A stretch of 64,000 bases of DNA from Achromobacter aloeverae. GTDB taxonomy: Bacteria > Pseudomonadota > Gammaproteobacteria > Burkholderiales > Burkholderiaceae_B. A program made the translations under genes and the position numbers. The notes under the pieces are model-generated. The model was not told the origin of the DNA, made no database searches, and worked only from the letters and a program-made list of their open reading frames with translations. The stretch spans positions 372,001 through 436,000 of the forward strand of contig NZ_PYAL01000002.1 in NCBI RefSeq assembly GCF_004121055.1. The letters run 5' to 3'. Shown one piece after another: positions 27,216-35,367 of the stretch (positions are counted from its first letter, which is position 1; each line of letters begins with the position of its first letter).

Positions 27216-28622
27216 TCAGGCGCCCCTGGATGCTGGCGCCCACTGTCCGTGCCTGACGGATGCGAAGATGCAGGCGCCGTAGACCACCATGGCGATGGCG
27301 CCCGCGGCGAACAATGTCGTCAGCGACCCGGTGATGGACAGCGCGATGCCGCCCGCGCCGGCATAGAGCGCCAGCCGCAAGGCGCCCGCCAGCAAGGGCC
27401 ACTTCAGCCGCCGCGCGCCCTGCGAGGCGAAGTACAGGGAGAAGCCCAGCCCGAAGAAGCCGAAAAAGGGGCCCACGATGCGCAGGTAATGCGCGCCGGT
27501 TTCCAGCATCAGCGCATCGGTGCCGAACAGGCGCAGCCATGCGTGTGGCCAGATCGCGGCGAGCACGCCGACGATTTCGGCCAGCGCGAAGGCCATCGCG
27601 CCGCCGGTCAGCGCGATGCGGCGCGCGCGCTCGGCCTGGCCCGCGCCCAGGTTGGCCCCGACCAGGGCCACCATGGGCGCCCCCAGCCCGAAGCCGATGG
27701 GCATGAGCAGGTACTCCAGGCGGGCCGCCGTCGCATAGCCGGCCAGCGCCTGCGTGCCGGCGTAGGCGCTGACGATGGCCGTGCTGATGGCGATGAGGCT
27801 GTTGGTCAGGACCGGATTCAGGCAGGCGATGCCGCCGACCGCCAGGATGCCGCGCATGGGCGCCCAGTGCAGCGGGCCGCGTTGCAGTCGCGCCAGGTTG
27901 CGGCCGCTGACGCAATACCAGCCCAGCACCAGCGTGCCCACGGCGTAGTAGGCCACCAGCGCCCACGCGCCGCCGGCCACGCCCAGGGCGGGCAGCGGGC
28001 CGATGCCGAAGATCAGCGCGCCGGCCGCCGGGATCAACAGGAAGGCGCCGCCGCAGATGACCGCGCCCGGCACCAGCATATTGCCCGTGCCCCGTATCAC
28101 GCTGGCCAGCGCGTTCATCGTCCACATGAAGGGCAGCCCGGCGAAAAGCACCCGCCCATACGTCCTGGCGTATTCGAGCGCCGCGCCGGTGGCGCCCAGG
28201 CGCTGGAACAACGCGCCGCCGAGCGCCAGGAAGATCGCCGTGAAGGCGATGCCCACCAGCGCATTGAGCACCACGGCGTGGCGCGCCTGCGAGTCGGCCA
28301 GGGCGCCGTCGCCGGCGCCGAGGGCCCGTGAAATGGCCGAGGAGATGCCGCCGCCCATGGCGCCTTGCGACATGTTCTGCATCAGCATCAGGATGGGAAT
28401 CACGACCGCCACGCCGGCCAGCGCGTCGGTGCCCAGCTTCGCGAGGAACCACATCTCCACCAGGCCGGTGGAGGACTGCGCCAGCATCATCAGCAGGTTG
28501 GGCCAGCCCATGCGCAGCAGCGTCGATGCGATCGGCGCTTCCAGCATGCCGCGCAAGCGGGCGTTGTCGATCCGGGGAGCCGCGGCAAGGGCGGGGGGAG
28601 AGCAGCTGGGAGTAGCCGACAT
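27216..28622 (-). CDS. MATE-family multidrug/toxin efflux transporter
   Basis: A 468-residue inner-membrane protein with twelve hydrophobic segments in the two-fold MATE arrangement: helix 1 ends in LAQSSTGLVEMWFLAKLGTD, loop GGGISSAISRALGAGD (residues ~85), and the mirrored GLGAPMVALVGANLGAGQ in the second half. MATE proteins export cationic drugs or metabolites using Na+ or H+. The frame extends upstream, but the ATG chosen lies just behind a MarR-type operator region. It is divergent from the MarR gene with two near-identical palindromes between, so it is very probably repressed by it. Confidence 0.93.
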   Translation of the reverse strand: MSATPSCSPPALAAAPRIDNARLRGMLEAPIASTLLRMGWPNLLMMLAQSSTGLVEMWFLAKLGTDALAGVAVVIPILMLMQNMSQGAMGGGISSAISRALGAGDGALADSQARHAVVLNALVGIAFTAIFLALGGALFQRLGATGAALEYARTYGRVLFAGLPFMWTMNALASVIRGTGNMLVPGAVICGGAFLLIPAAGALIFGIGPLPALGVAGGAWALVAYYAVGTLVLGWYCVSGRNLARLQRGPLHWAPMRGILAVGGIACLNPVLTNSLIAISTAIVSAYAGTQALAGYATAARLEYLLMPIGFGLGAPMVALVGANLGAGQAERARRIALTGGAMAFALAEIVGVLAAIWPHAWLRLFGTDALMLETGAHYLRIVGPFFGFFGLGFSLYFASQGARRLKWPLLAGALRLALYAGAGGIALSITGSLTTLFAAGAIAMVVYGACIFASVRHGQWAPASRGA

Positions 28623-28664
28623 GAATGCCTCGTTTGCTGGGGTATGGAAGGCTGGCGCGCGAAT

Positions 28665-28712
28665 TACTGGCGTATGCAAGTATTTCGGCAAATGTACTGG
28701 CATATGCCAGTA
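28665..28712. promoter_or_regulatory. Twin 18-bp MarR-type operators
   Basis: TACTGGCATATGCCAGTA (28695-28712) is a perfect 18-bp palindrome; the copy at 28665-28682 differs at two positions. Their centres are exactly 30 bp apart, close to three helical turns, so two dimers would bind the same face. They lie in the 133-bp gap between the divergent MATE and MarR genes, so one site pair could repress both. Confidence 0.85.
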
Positions 28713-28755
28713 TCGGTCAAGGTGCGGTAAAGTAGGGGCTTGCCTGGAGATACTC

Positions 28756-29223
28756 ATGCCTCGGTCGCCCGCCTCGACCATCAAGGACCCGCTCGTCTGC
28801 AATGGCGCCGCGCTGCGCAAGGCCACGCGCCGGCTCACGCAGCTCTATGACGCCGTGCTGGCGCCTTGCGGCCTGACCATCGTCCAGCGCTCGGTGCTCG
28901 TGCACATCGACCGGGGCAATGAACCCACGCAGTCGGAACTGGCGCATGCCATGGTGCTGGACCTGTCCGCGCTGGCGCGCAGCCTCAAGCCCCTGGAGCG
29001 GGACGGCTACCTGGTGCAGACGCGCGACGAGCGCGACGGCCGCAGCCGCCGCGTCGCGCTGACGCCGCGCGGCAAGGCCAAGCTGGCCGAATCCAATGTG
29101 TTGTGGCGCAAGGCGCAGGGCCGTTTCGAGGAGGTCTATGGCGCCGAGCGCGCGGCGGCCTTGCGCCAGTCCCTGGCGGACATTTTTTCGGATGAATTCG
29201 CTGAAGCCTTCAGTCGGACCTGA
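28756..29223 (+). CDS. MarR-family transcriptional regulator
   Basis: A 155-residue winged-helix protein. The recognition region is TIVQRSVLVHIDRGNEPTQSELAHAM, shown in part, followed by LSALARSLKPLERDGYLVQTRD and the wing DGRSRRVALTPRG, the MarR hallmark, at about residues 80-105. It acts as a dimer that leaves DNA when a small phenolic or drug ligand binds. The ATG follows a TGGAGA site; the frame is open upstream but lacks similarity. It is divergent from the MATE exporter with matching operators between. A short 11-bp repeat starts 1 bp after its stop codon. Confidence 0.93.
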   Translation: MPRSPASTIKDPLVCNGAALRKATRRLTQLYDAVLAPCGLTIVQRSVLVHIDRGNEPTQSELAHAMVLDLSALARSLKPLERDGYLVQTRDERDGRSRRVALTPRGKAKLAESNVLWRKAQGRFEEVYGAERAAALRQSLADIFSDEFAEAFSRT

Positions 29224-29224
29224 A

Positions 29225-29261
29225 GCACGGGCGACGCACGGATAACGCACGAATGAAGCAC
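29225..29261. repeat. 11-bp tandem array spanning the LysR start codon
   Basis: Three units beginning GCACG (GCACGGGCGAC, GCACGGATAAC, GCACGAATGAA) and a partial fourth, in register at 11 bp. The array fills the gap between the MarR stop and the LysR gene and includes the LysR ATG, leaving no clear Shine-Dalgarno sequence. Confidence 0.6.
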
Positions 29262-30212
29262 TATACGGTCGCGCAGATGGAGGCCTTCCTGGCCATCGCC
29301 GAGTGCGGATCCTTCCGCATCGCGGCGGAGCGCCTGGGCATCACGCAGCCGTCGATCTCCCTGCGCATACGGGACCTGGAGGCCGCGCTGGGATGCGCGC
29401 TGTTCGTCCGCGGCAAGGGCGGCGTGCGCCTGTCCGAGGCAGGACAGATCGCCCAGCAGTACGTGCAGCGTGGGTTCGACGTGTTGCAGGAGATGGAGCG
29501 ACGCCTGAGCAGCGGCGATCCGCTTACGGGATCATTGCGCCTGGGGTCGTCGAACACCTTCGCCCTGAGCTGCCTGCCGGCGCTGTTGGCCGAGCTGGAG
29601 CGGCGCCATCCCACGCTGCGCGTGGAACTGACCATCACCAACAGCGCCGCGCTGCGCCAGCAGCTGGACGCCCAGAAGCTCGATATCGCCTTCCTGGTCG
29701 ACGCGCCGTCCGACCCGCTGCATGTGGTGGAGCCGCTGGCGTTGTGCGAGATCGCATGGTTTTCGCGACCGGCGTCCGCCGGCGCGGCGCGCACGCTGCG
29801 CGCGAGCGACTTGCGCGAGCGGCGCATCGTGACGATGCCGCCCGCCTCGCCATTCCATATCATCATCAGCGAGTGGTTCGCACGGGCCAAGGTCCCGCTG
29901 CCGACGCTGGATATCTGCAACGACATGGCAACGCTGGTGCGCCTGGTGCGCCTGGGCGTGGCGGCCAGCGTGCTGCCGGTGTGCCTGGTGGAGCAGGATG
30001 TGTCCCTGGGCGGCATCGTGCGGCACAAGACCGTGCCGGCGCTGGCGCCGCTGGTTATCTACGCGGCGCATCGGGCCAAGGCGCGCGGGCGCGCGGCCCG
30101 CGTCATCATCGACATCGCGCGGGATGTCGTGGCCAATGCGGGGCCGTACGTCACTCCGATTACGGTAACTCCGATTGCGGCGCCCCAGGCTACGCCGGTC
30201 GCCGCGACCTAG
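29253..30212 (+). CDS. LysR-family transcriptional regulator
   Basis: A 319-residue LTTR with HTH at about residues 5-65 (FLAIAECGSFRIAAERLGIT) and a ligand domain from ~95. The C-terminal 20 residues are Pro/Thr/Ala-rich and encoded by a two-copy 15-bp repeat, a feature unlikely to be functional. It is convergent with the lyase operon (29-bp gap) and only 29 bp after the MarR gene. It may regulate the lyase/MFS/amidohydrolase genes, which lack another adjacent regulator. Confidence 0.9.
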   Translation: MKHYTVAQMEAFLAIAECGSFRIAAERLGITQPSISLRIRDLEAALGCALFVRGKGGVRLSEAGQIAQQYVQRGFDVLQEMERRLSSGDPLTGSLRLGSSNTFALSCLPALLAELERRHPTLRVELTITNSAALRQQLDAQKLDIAFLVDAPSDPLHVVEPLALCEIAWFSRPASAGAARTLRASDLRERRIVTMPPASPFHIIISEWFARAKVPLPTLDICNDMATLVRLVRLGVAASVLPVCLVEQDVSLGGIVRHKTVPALAPLVIYAAHRAKARGRAARVIIDIARDVVANAGPYVTPITVTPIAAPQATPVAAT

Positions 30213-30241
30213 GCGGCGACCCGCGCAACCTCGGCGTCCCC

Positions 30242-31120
30242 TCAGGACCCCGCGTACTGCTTTTCCAACTGGTCGTAGTACGGCTTGTCCACCAGGCGCT
30301 GGCGCTCGTTGAAGGGAACGACCAGGTTGGGATCCTCTTCCAGCATGCCGGTCCTGGACAACGCGCCGAAGGCTTTCTGCATGCCCAGCACCGCGCCCTG
30401 CAGGGCGGCGTTGGCGTACAACACGATGCCATAGCCCAGTTCGCCCAGGCGATCGCGCGACAGGGCTGGGGTCTTGCCCCCGATGACGATGTTCATCAGC
30501 AGGGGGCGCGGCAGCAGCTTGGGCAGTTTTTCGACCTGTTCCAGCGTGGTGACGGCTTCGACGAACAGCACGTCGGCGCCGGCCTCGGCGAACGCATGCG
30601 CGCGCTCGATGGTGGCTTCGAAGCCATGCACGGCGCAGGCGTCGGTGCGTGCCACGACCAGCAGGTTGGGATCGTGGCGGGCGTCGACGGCGGCGCGGAT
30701 CTTGCCCACCATCTCCGCGGTCTCGATGACGGCCTTGCCATTGAAGTGCCCGCACTTCTTGGGGCTGACCTGGTCTTCCAGCTGGATGGCATCGGCGCCC
30801 GCGCGCTCGAACGCGCGCACGGCGAAGGCCACGTTGACGGCGTTGCCGTAGCCGGTGTCCGCGTCGATCAGCAGGGGCAGGTCGACCGCGTCGCGCACGC
30901 GGGCCGTATGGTCGGCCATGTCGGTCAGGCCGATGAAGCCCAGGTCGGGCACGCCCAGGTACATATTGGTGACGCCGGCGCCGCTGAGGTACAGCGACTG
31001 GAAGCCGGCATCGGCGGCCACGCGGGCGCTCAGGGCGTTGAAGGCGCCGGGCATCAGCAGGCCCTGGCGGCGCTCGACGAGCGCGCGGAAATCGGCGCGG
31101 CGTTTGGCGGAATCGGACAT
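30242..31120 (-). CDS. Isocitrate lyase/PEP mutase superfamily lyase
   Basis: A 292-residue alpha/beta-barrel enzyme with the superfamily signature KKCGH near residue 123, whose Cys is the catalytic acid in lyases. Metal-binding and phosphate-site pieces are LIDADTGYGN, IQLEDQVSP and VVARTDACA. Lyases of this family (2-methylisocitrate lyase, oxaloacetate decarboxylase, 2,3-dimethylmalate lyase) cleave a C-C bond next to a carboxylate with Mg2+. The exact substrate is unclear. It is the third gene of an operon with an organic-acid-type MFS and an amidohydrolase, consistent with breakdown of a substituted dicarboxylate. Confidence 0.87.
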   Translation of the reverse strand: MSDSAKRRADFRALVERRQGLLMPGAFNALSARVAADAGFQSLYLSGAGVTNMYLGVPDLGFIGLTDMADHTARVRDAVDLPLLIDADTGYGNAVNVAFAVRAFERAGADAIQLEDQVSPKKCGHFNGKAVIETAEMVGKIRAAVDARHDPNLLVVARTDACAVHGFEATIERAHAFAEAGADVLFVEAVTTLEQVEKLPKLLPRPLLMNIVIGGKTPALSRDRLGELGYGIVLYANAALQGAVLGMQKAFGALSRTGMLEEDPNLVVPFNERQRLVDKPYYDQLEKQYAGS

Positions 31121-31187
31121 GGTGTTCTCCTCGAAGGTGTACTTGCTTGTTGGTCGTCGGTGGTTGGAAGGATGGCGCGGCCCGATG

Positions 31188-32504
31188 CTACGACGCCGTG
31201 GCGGCGGCGGTCCGCGCCTGCTTGCGGAAGTGATGCAGGGGAAGCACGAGCAGCACGGTAATGACCAGGATCAGCCCCATGACCCCGAGGCCGGTGGAAA
31301 AACTGCCCGTCTTTTCCTTGGCCCAGCCGATGACATAGGGGCCGGCGAAGCCGCCCAGCGCGGCGATGCAGTTAATGTAGGCGAAACCCGCCGCCGCGCC
31401 CATGCCCGTCATGATGCGGCCGGGAATGGCCCAGAAGATGGCGCGCGCCGCGGTGACGCCGACCAGCGCCACGGTCAGGCTGGCCATCGCGCTTACGCTG
31501 CCGTGGGCGAATACCGCGAAGCCCAGGCCGATCGCGCCCACGGCGCAGCTGCAGGCCAGGTTGCCGAGCGAGTTGCCGCTGCGGTCCGAATGGCGAGCCC
31601 ACAGCAGCATGCCGATGCTGGCGAAGGCGTACGGGATGGCCGATACGAGGCCGATCTGCAGCGGCGTGGAGAGGAACTGCTTGAGTATCAGCGGCAGCCA
31701 GATGCCGACGCCATAGGAACCGACAGTGAATCCGAACTGGATCAGGGCCAGCAGATGGACACGCGGGTCGCGCAAGGCGGCGGCGAAGTCCTTGCGCGGC
31801 TTTTCGCGTTGCTCGCCGGCCAGCATGTTCTTGATCAGGCCGCGCTCCTGCTTCGTCAGCCAACGGGCGGTGTCGGGGTTGTCGGAAAGCACGAACAGCG
31901 CCCAGATGCCGATCAACGCGGTCGGCGTGCCTTCCAGCAGGAACATCCACTTCCATCCGCTCAGCCCCCAGACGCCGTCCAGGTACAGCAGCGAACCGGA
32001 CAGCGGGCTGCCGATCAGCGACGACAGCGGAATGGCGAGCAGGAACCAGGCCAGTATGCTGGTGCGGTAGCGCGCGGGAAACCAGCTCGACAGGAAGAAG
32101 GTGACGCCGGGAAAGAAACCGGCTTCGGACAGGCCCAGCAGCAGGCGCGCGCCGTAGTAGCTGTAGGGGCCGACGACCAGCGCCATGACGGCGGAGCAGA
32201 TGCCCCAGGTGATCATGATGCGGGCCAGCCACAAGCGTGCGCCGTAGCGGAACAGCAGCATGTTGCTGGGGACTTCGAACAGGCAGTAGGCCAGGAAGAA
32301 GATGCCGGCGCCGAAGCCGAAATGGCTTTCGCTCAGGCCGATGTCCTTGTTCATGGTCAGCGCGGCGAAGCCGATGTTGGTGCGGTCCAGGTAGTTCAGC
32401 AGGTAGCCGAGGATCAGGACCGGCAGGAAGCGCCAGGCGATTTTCTTGATGACGGCGCGTTCCGCGTCCACGTCGCCGGTGGTGGCGTCGATAGGGGTAT
32501 GCAT
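31188..32504 (-). CDS. MFS transporter, anion:cation symporter (ACS) family
   Basis: A 438-residue permease with the ACS-family start YLLNYLDRTNIGFAALTMN and the loop GLSEAGFFPGVTFFLSSWFP typical of phthalate, 4-hydroxyphenylacetate and hexuronate importers. Twelve membrane segments are evident. It should import an organic anion with protons. The start follows GGAG, with 23 bp between it and the upstream amidohydrolase stop and 67 bp to the following lyase gene; the three are probably one transcript supplying and degrading the same compound. Confidence 0.92.
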   Translation of the reverse strand: MHTPIDATTGDVDAERAVIKKIAWRFLPVLILGYLLNYLDRTNIGFAALTMNKDIGLSESHFGFGAGIFFLAYCLFEVPSNMLLFRYGARLWLARIMITWGICSAVMALVVGPYSYYGARLLLGLSEAGFFPGVTFFLSSWFPARYRTSILAWFLLAIPLSSLIGSPLSGSLLYLDGVWGLSGWKWMFLLEGTPTALIGIWALFVLSDNPDTARWLTKQERGLIKNMLAGEQREKPRKDFAAALRDPRVHLLALIQFGFTVGSYGVGIWLPLILKQFLSTPLQIGLVSAIPYAFASIGMLLWARHSDRSGNSLGNLACSCAVGAIGLGFAVFAHGSVSAMASLTVALVGVTAARAIFWAIPGRIMTGMGAAAGFAYINCIAALGGFAGPYVIGWAKEKTGSFSTGLGVMGLILVITVLLVLPLHHFRKQARTAAATAS

Positions 32505-32527
32505 GTCTTGTCTCCGGGCCCGCGATC

Positions 32528-33373
32528 CTAGAAGCCGAACAGGCGGCGCGGCGTGTCGCGCCAGATGACGGCGCGCTGCCTGGCGTCCGGCACCCATAGT
32601 TCGAAATCCGCGAGGCATTGTTCGTAGCGCTGGGTGTCCTCGTGCGAAACCCAGGGCCAGTCGCTGCCCCAGAGCAGTTGTCCGGGGCCGCCCGCGCGCA
32701 GCAGTTCCAGCGCATAGGGCTGGGGCGCGCGTCCCCCCAGGCGATAAGGCGCGGACAGCTTGACCCAGGTGTCGCCGGCGCGCACGCCTTTGAGCACTTC
32801 CTGGAAGCCCGGGCTGGCGATGCCGGCGTCCGGTTCGGGCGAACCGAAATGGTCGACGACCACGTCCGCGCCGCCACGGCGGATGGCGGGCAGGATGGCG
32901 GCCATCTTGTGGCCCTCTACATACAGTTCGATGTGCAGGCGGTGGTCGCGTGCGCGGGCGAACAGGCGCTGGTATGCCTCGCCGGCCGGATCGGGCAGGG
33001 TGTCGCGCCGCAGCCAGTTCAGGCGCAAGCCGCGTATGCCGGCGCGGTACAGCGCGTCGAGATCGTCGTCCGAAATGTCGGGCGCCACGATCGCCGTGCC
33101 GCGCAGGCGGTCGGGATAGCGCCGCAGGGCGTCGAGCAGCAGGGAGTTGTCGGTGCCGTAGAAGCTGGGTTGCGTCAGTACGCCGTGCGAGATGCCGTGC
33201 TTGTCCAGCAAGGCAAGGAAGTCCTCGGCGGTGATGTCCTGCCTGGGTTCCGAGTGACGTCCTTCAACCAGCTTGGCGTCGCGGACCATGATGTGGGCGT
33301 GGCAATCGACGCGCCGCACGTCGCCGGCCAGGGGACGTGACGTCGCGGCCGAAGCCGGGGTATTGCTTTGCAT
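32528..33373 (-). CDS. Amidohydrolase-2 family metal-dependent hydrolase (LigI-like)
   Basis: A 281-residue TIM-barrel hydrolase. The N-terminal metal site is VDCHAHI, with later markers ELYVEGHKM, VVDHFGSPEP and LLWGSDWPW near the C-terminus (the terminal catalytic Asp). The layout matches 2-pyrone-4,6-dicarboxylate lactonase LigI and related lactone hydrolases. It opens the operon with the ACS transporter and the lyase, so hydrolysis of an imported lactone followed by C-C cleavage is a reasonable reading. A start 13 codons further upstream is possible; this ATG was chosen because the tail before it is not conserved in type. Confidence 0.87.
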   Translation of the reverse strand: MQSNTPASAATSRPLAGDVRRVDCHAHIMVRDAKLVEGRHSEPRQDITAEDFLALLDKHGISHGVLTQPSFYGTDNSLLLDALRRYPDRLRGTAIVAPDISDDDLDALYRAGIRGLRLNWLRRDTLPDPAGEAYQRLFARARDHRLHIELYVEGHKMAAILPAIRRGGADVVVDHFGSPEPDAGIASPGFQEVLKGVRAGDTWVKLSAPYRLGGRAPQPYALELLRAGGPGQLLWGSDWPWVSHEDTQRYEQCLADFELWVPDARQRAVIWRDTPRRLFGF

Positions 33374-33469
33374 GGGGCCTGTCTCTTTGTTGTCGCGTAT
33401 GTCCCATGGCAAGCGCGCTTCGGGGCGGCGCGCGTCCGGTGTCCACGGGGAGTATCGAGGACAGACTGT

Positions 33470-33503
33470 AAGTACCCATGGCTCATTTGTCCAATTGGTA
33501 CTT
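33470..33503. promoter_or_regulatory. Inverted repeat upstream of the amidohydrolase operon
   Basis: AAGTACC and GGTACTT form 7-bp arms around 20 bp that contain the small palindrome CCAATTGG. The site lies 97 bp before the operon start, in a 281-bp gap that is AT-rich between 33480 and 33540 and otherwise shows no gene. It is a plausible LysR or GntR site. Confidence 0.45.
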
Positions 33504-33654
33504 CTTGGAAAAAATCATAGGAAATTTTAATACCTGATCTGCTTCGATGGCTCGGGGCGGGGCCTTGGCGCGGCCCACTCGCGGTCGCCGAGGCGAGCGG
33601 GCCAGGGTACGGAGGGGTGTCGTGGTTCGGGCCGCGGGTGCCGGCGACCGGCTT

Positions 33655-34209
33655 CTAGCCCGCGAAACCGCCGCCATCCAGGAAAGCCTGCTCTTCTTCC
33701 GTCGTGACCCGCAGCAGCATCGGATTGCGATGGGGGAAGCGGCCGAAGCGGCGAATGATGTCGCGGTGGCGTTCGGCGTAGGTCCGCTCGCCCTGCGGCA
33801 GGGCCGCGTGCAGGGCAACCGACAGCTCCTGGTCCGCGAGGTCTTCGGAGTGCTCGAAAGGCAGGTAGAAGAACAGGCGCAGTCGCGGGTCCACGTGGTC
33901 CGGATGCCCTTGGGCCAGGGCCTCGCGGGCGTAATGGCGGGCCAGGGGATCGGTGGCGTACATATGCGCGGTGCCGCGGAAGGCATTGCGTGGGAATTGG
34001 TCCAGCAGGATGAGCAAGGCCAGCGCGCCGGTCGGCGTCCGGTTCCAGTCATCGAGGTCGCGCCGCGCGGCGGCCAGGTGCAGGGCGATGTAGCCGTCGT
34101 GGAAGCGGCGGTCGAAGTCCGCGTCCTTCCTGAACCAGTAATGGCGGCCGCGGCGCCAGAAATCCACGATGTCGGTGGCGGCTGCGGGAACGGCGGTGGA
34201 TGTATTCAT
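33655..34209 (-). CDS. DUF924 family protein
   Basis: A 184-residue all-helical protein. The family landmarks are DIVDFW near the start, WFRKDADFDRRFHD, LALLILLDQFPRNAFRGTAH, FFYLPFEHSED and HRDIIRRFGRFPHRN. DUF924 proteins are widespread and remotely TPR-like, with no settled function. The open frame continues upstream but similarity begins near this ATG. It lies alone between proC and the amidohydrolase operon; nothing in the context suggests its role. Confidence 0.9.
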   Translation of the reverse strand: MNTSTAVPAAATDIVDFWRRGRHYWFRKDADFDRRFHDGYIALHLAAARRDLDDWNRTPTGALALLILLDQFPRNAFRGTAHMYATDPLARHYAREALAQGHPDHVDPRLRLFFYLPFEHSEDLADQELSVALHAALPQGERTYAERHRDIIRRFGRFPHRNPMLLRVTTEEEQAFLDGGGFAG

Positions 34210-34309
34210 CGGCGTGGAGGATGCGCGCGGCGTGACGAGGACCGGCCGGAACTGGCCAGCCGGAAATACGCGCGCGGGGCAGGGCACGCGGTCGCGGGCA
34301 TACAGTCTA

Positions 34310-34364
34310 CCGCGTGTCTAGCTCGTGTCTAACGGGGGTCTAACGCGGGTCTGACGCCTGCCTA
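34310..34364. repeat. Five-copy 11-bp tandem array 3' of proC
   Basis: Five contiguous 11-bp units ending in (G/C)TCTA, TCTG or CCTA, in strict register, between DUF924 and proC. The array stops 10 bp before the proC stop codon. Confidence 0.7.
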
Positions 34365-34374
34365 CCGTGGCCGC

Positions 34375-35226
34375 TCAGTTTCCGCCCAGCTCGCGTGCCC
34401 GGGCCTGTGCCGCGCGCATGGCGGCCTGGAAATCCGCGCCCACGTGGCGATCTTCCAGGACCTCGATGGCGGCCTGCGTGGTGCCGCCCTTGGACGTCAC
34501 CATTTGCCGCAAGTCCGCCAGCGCTTGACCGTCCCTGTGCCGCGCCAATGCCGCCGCGCCCGCGAAGGTTTCCAGGGCCAGCTTGCGTGCCAGGGCGGGC
34601 GCCAGGCCAGCCTGCGCACCGTATGCTTCCATGGCCTCCAGGAAATAGAACACATAGGCGGGCCCGGACCCGGAGATCGCCGTCACGACATCCAGATCGC
34701 TTTCCTTGTCCACCCAGGCGTGCGCGCCGATGGCCGACGCCATGGCCTGGGCCAGCAGGCGGTCCGGCATGGACACGGCCGGCGGCGCGTACAAGCCCGT
34801 CATCCCTTGCCCGACGAGGGCCGGCGTATTGGGCATGGTGCGCACGACGCGCGGGGTCGACAGCCAGTCCGACAGGGTCCCGCACGTTACCCCGGCCGCC
34901 ACGCTGATATGCAGGGGATCGTTCCAGGCGGCGCGCGCGGCCGTCGCCGCCTGCGCCATGTATTGCGGCTTGATTGCCCACACGACGATGCCGCTGGACC
35001 GCTGTGAGGCACTGGGGCTTTCGTGGCCCTGCACCCCCAGTTCCTGCTGCACGCGCTGGCGGGTCGCCTCGTCGGGATCGATGACCTGGATACGGGCTGC
35101 GGGCAGGCCGTCCCGCAGCAGCCCGCGGATGATCGCGGTGGCCATATTGCCGCCGCCCATGAAGGTGGTCATGGGCAGTGCCGCGATGGTCGGGGGCGCG
35201 GGAGCGTTGGGGGCGGCGGTTTGCAT
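34375..35226 (-). CDS. proC: Pyrroline-5-carboxylate reductase
   Basis: A 283-residue protein with the ProC order of motifs: FMGGGNMA near residue 22 (NADPH site), WAIKPQYM, RTMPNTPALVG, ISGSGPAYVFYF (substrate region) and the C-terminal MVTSKGGTTQAA dimer helix. It reduces 1-pyrroline-5-carboxylate to proline. The start at MQTAAP adds 18 residues before the family core; MTTFMGGG further in is an alternative. It is divergent from a GntR-family gene with a 32-bp inverted repeat between, which is unusual for a housekeeping proC and suggests regulated expression or a paralogue. Confidence 0.92.
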   Translation of the reverse strand: MQTAAPNAPAPPTIAALPMTTFMGGGNMATAIIRGLLRDGLPAARIQVIDPDEATRQRVQQELGVQGHESPSASQRSSGIVVWAIKPQYMAQAATAARAAWNDPLHISVAAGVTCGTLSDWLSTPRVVRTMPNTPALVGQGMTGLYAPPAVSMPDRLLAQAMASAIGAHAWVDKESDLDVVTAISGSGPAYVFYFLEAMEAYGAQAGLAPALARKLALETFAGAAALARHRDGQALADLRQMVTSKGGTTQAAIEVLEDRHVGADFQAAMRAAQARARELGGN

Positions 35227-35294
35227 GGCTGGGGGAGACCTCGAACAGGAAGGCGGATAGGAAGGTGGGCGGCGCCGGCACCTTGCCAACGCAA

Positions 35295-35326
35295 ATTGGA
35301 TCCAATAATAGATTATTGGATCCAAT
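35295..35326. promoter_or_regulatory. Palindromic GntR-type operator pair
   Basis: Two copies of the perfect 12-bp palindrome ATTGGATCCAAT (35295-35306 and 35315-35326), with centres 20 bp apart, nest inside one larger palindrome with 15-bp perfect arms around a 2-nt centre. The site lies 68 bp before proC and 41 bp before the GntR gene. Confidence 0.88.
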
Positions 35327-35367
35327 AGTACAATCCGGGACGAACGAGATGCCAGCGGACCAGGCCC

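Noticed and set aside
26595-28331. A 578-codon plus-strand frame opposite panE-like and MATE genes
   Set aside because: It crosses a 9-bp tandem array and has no domain; the opposite strand encodes well-recognised families.
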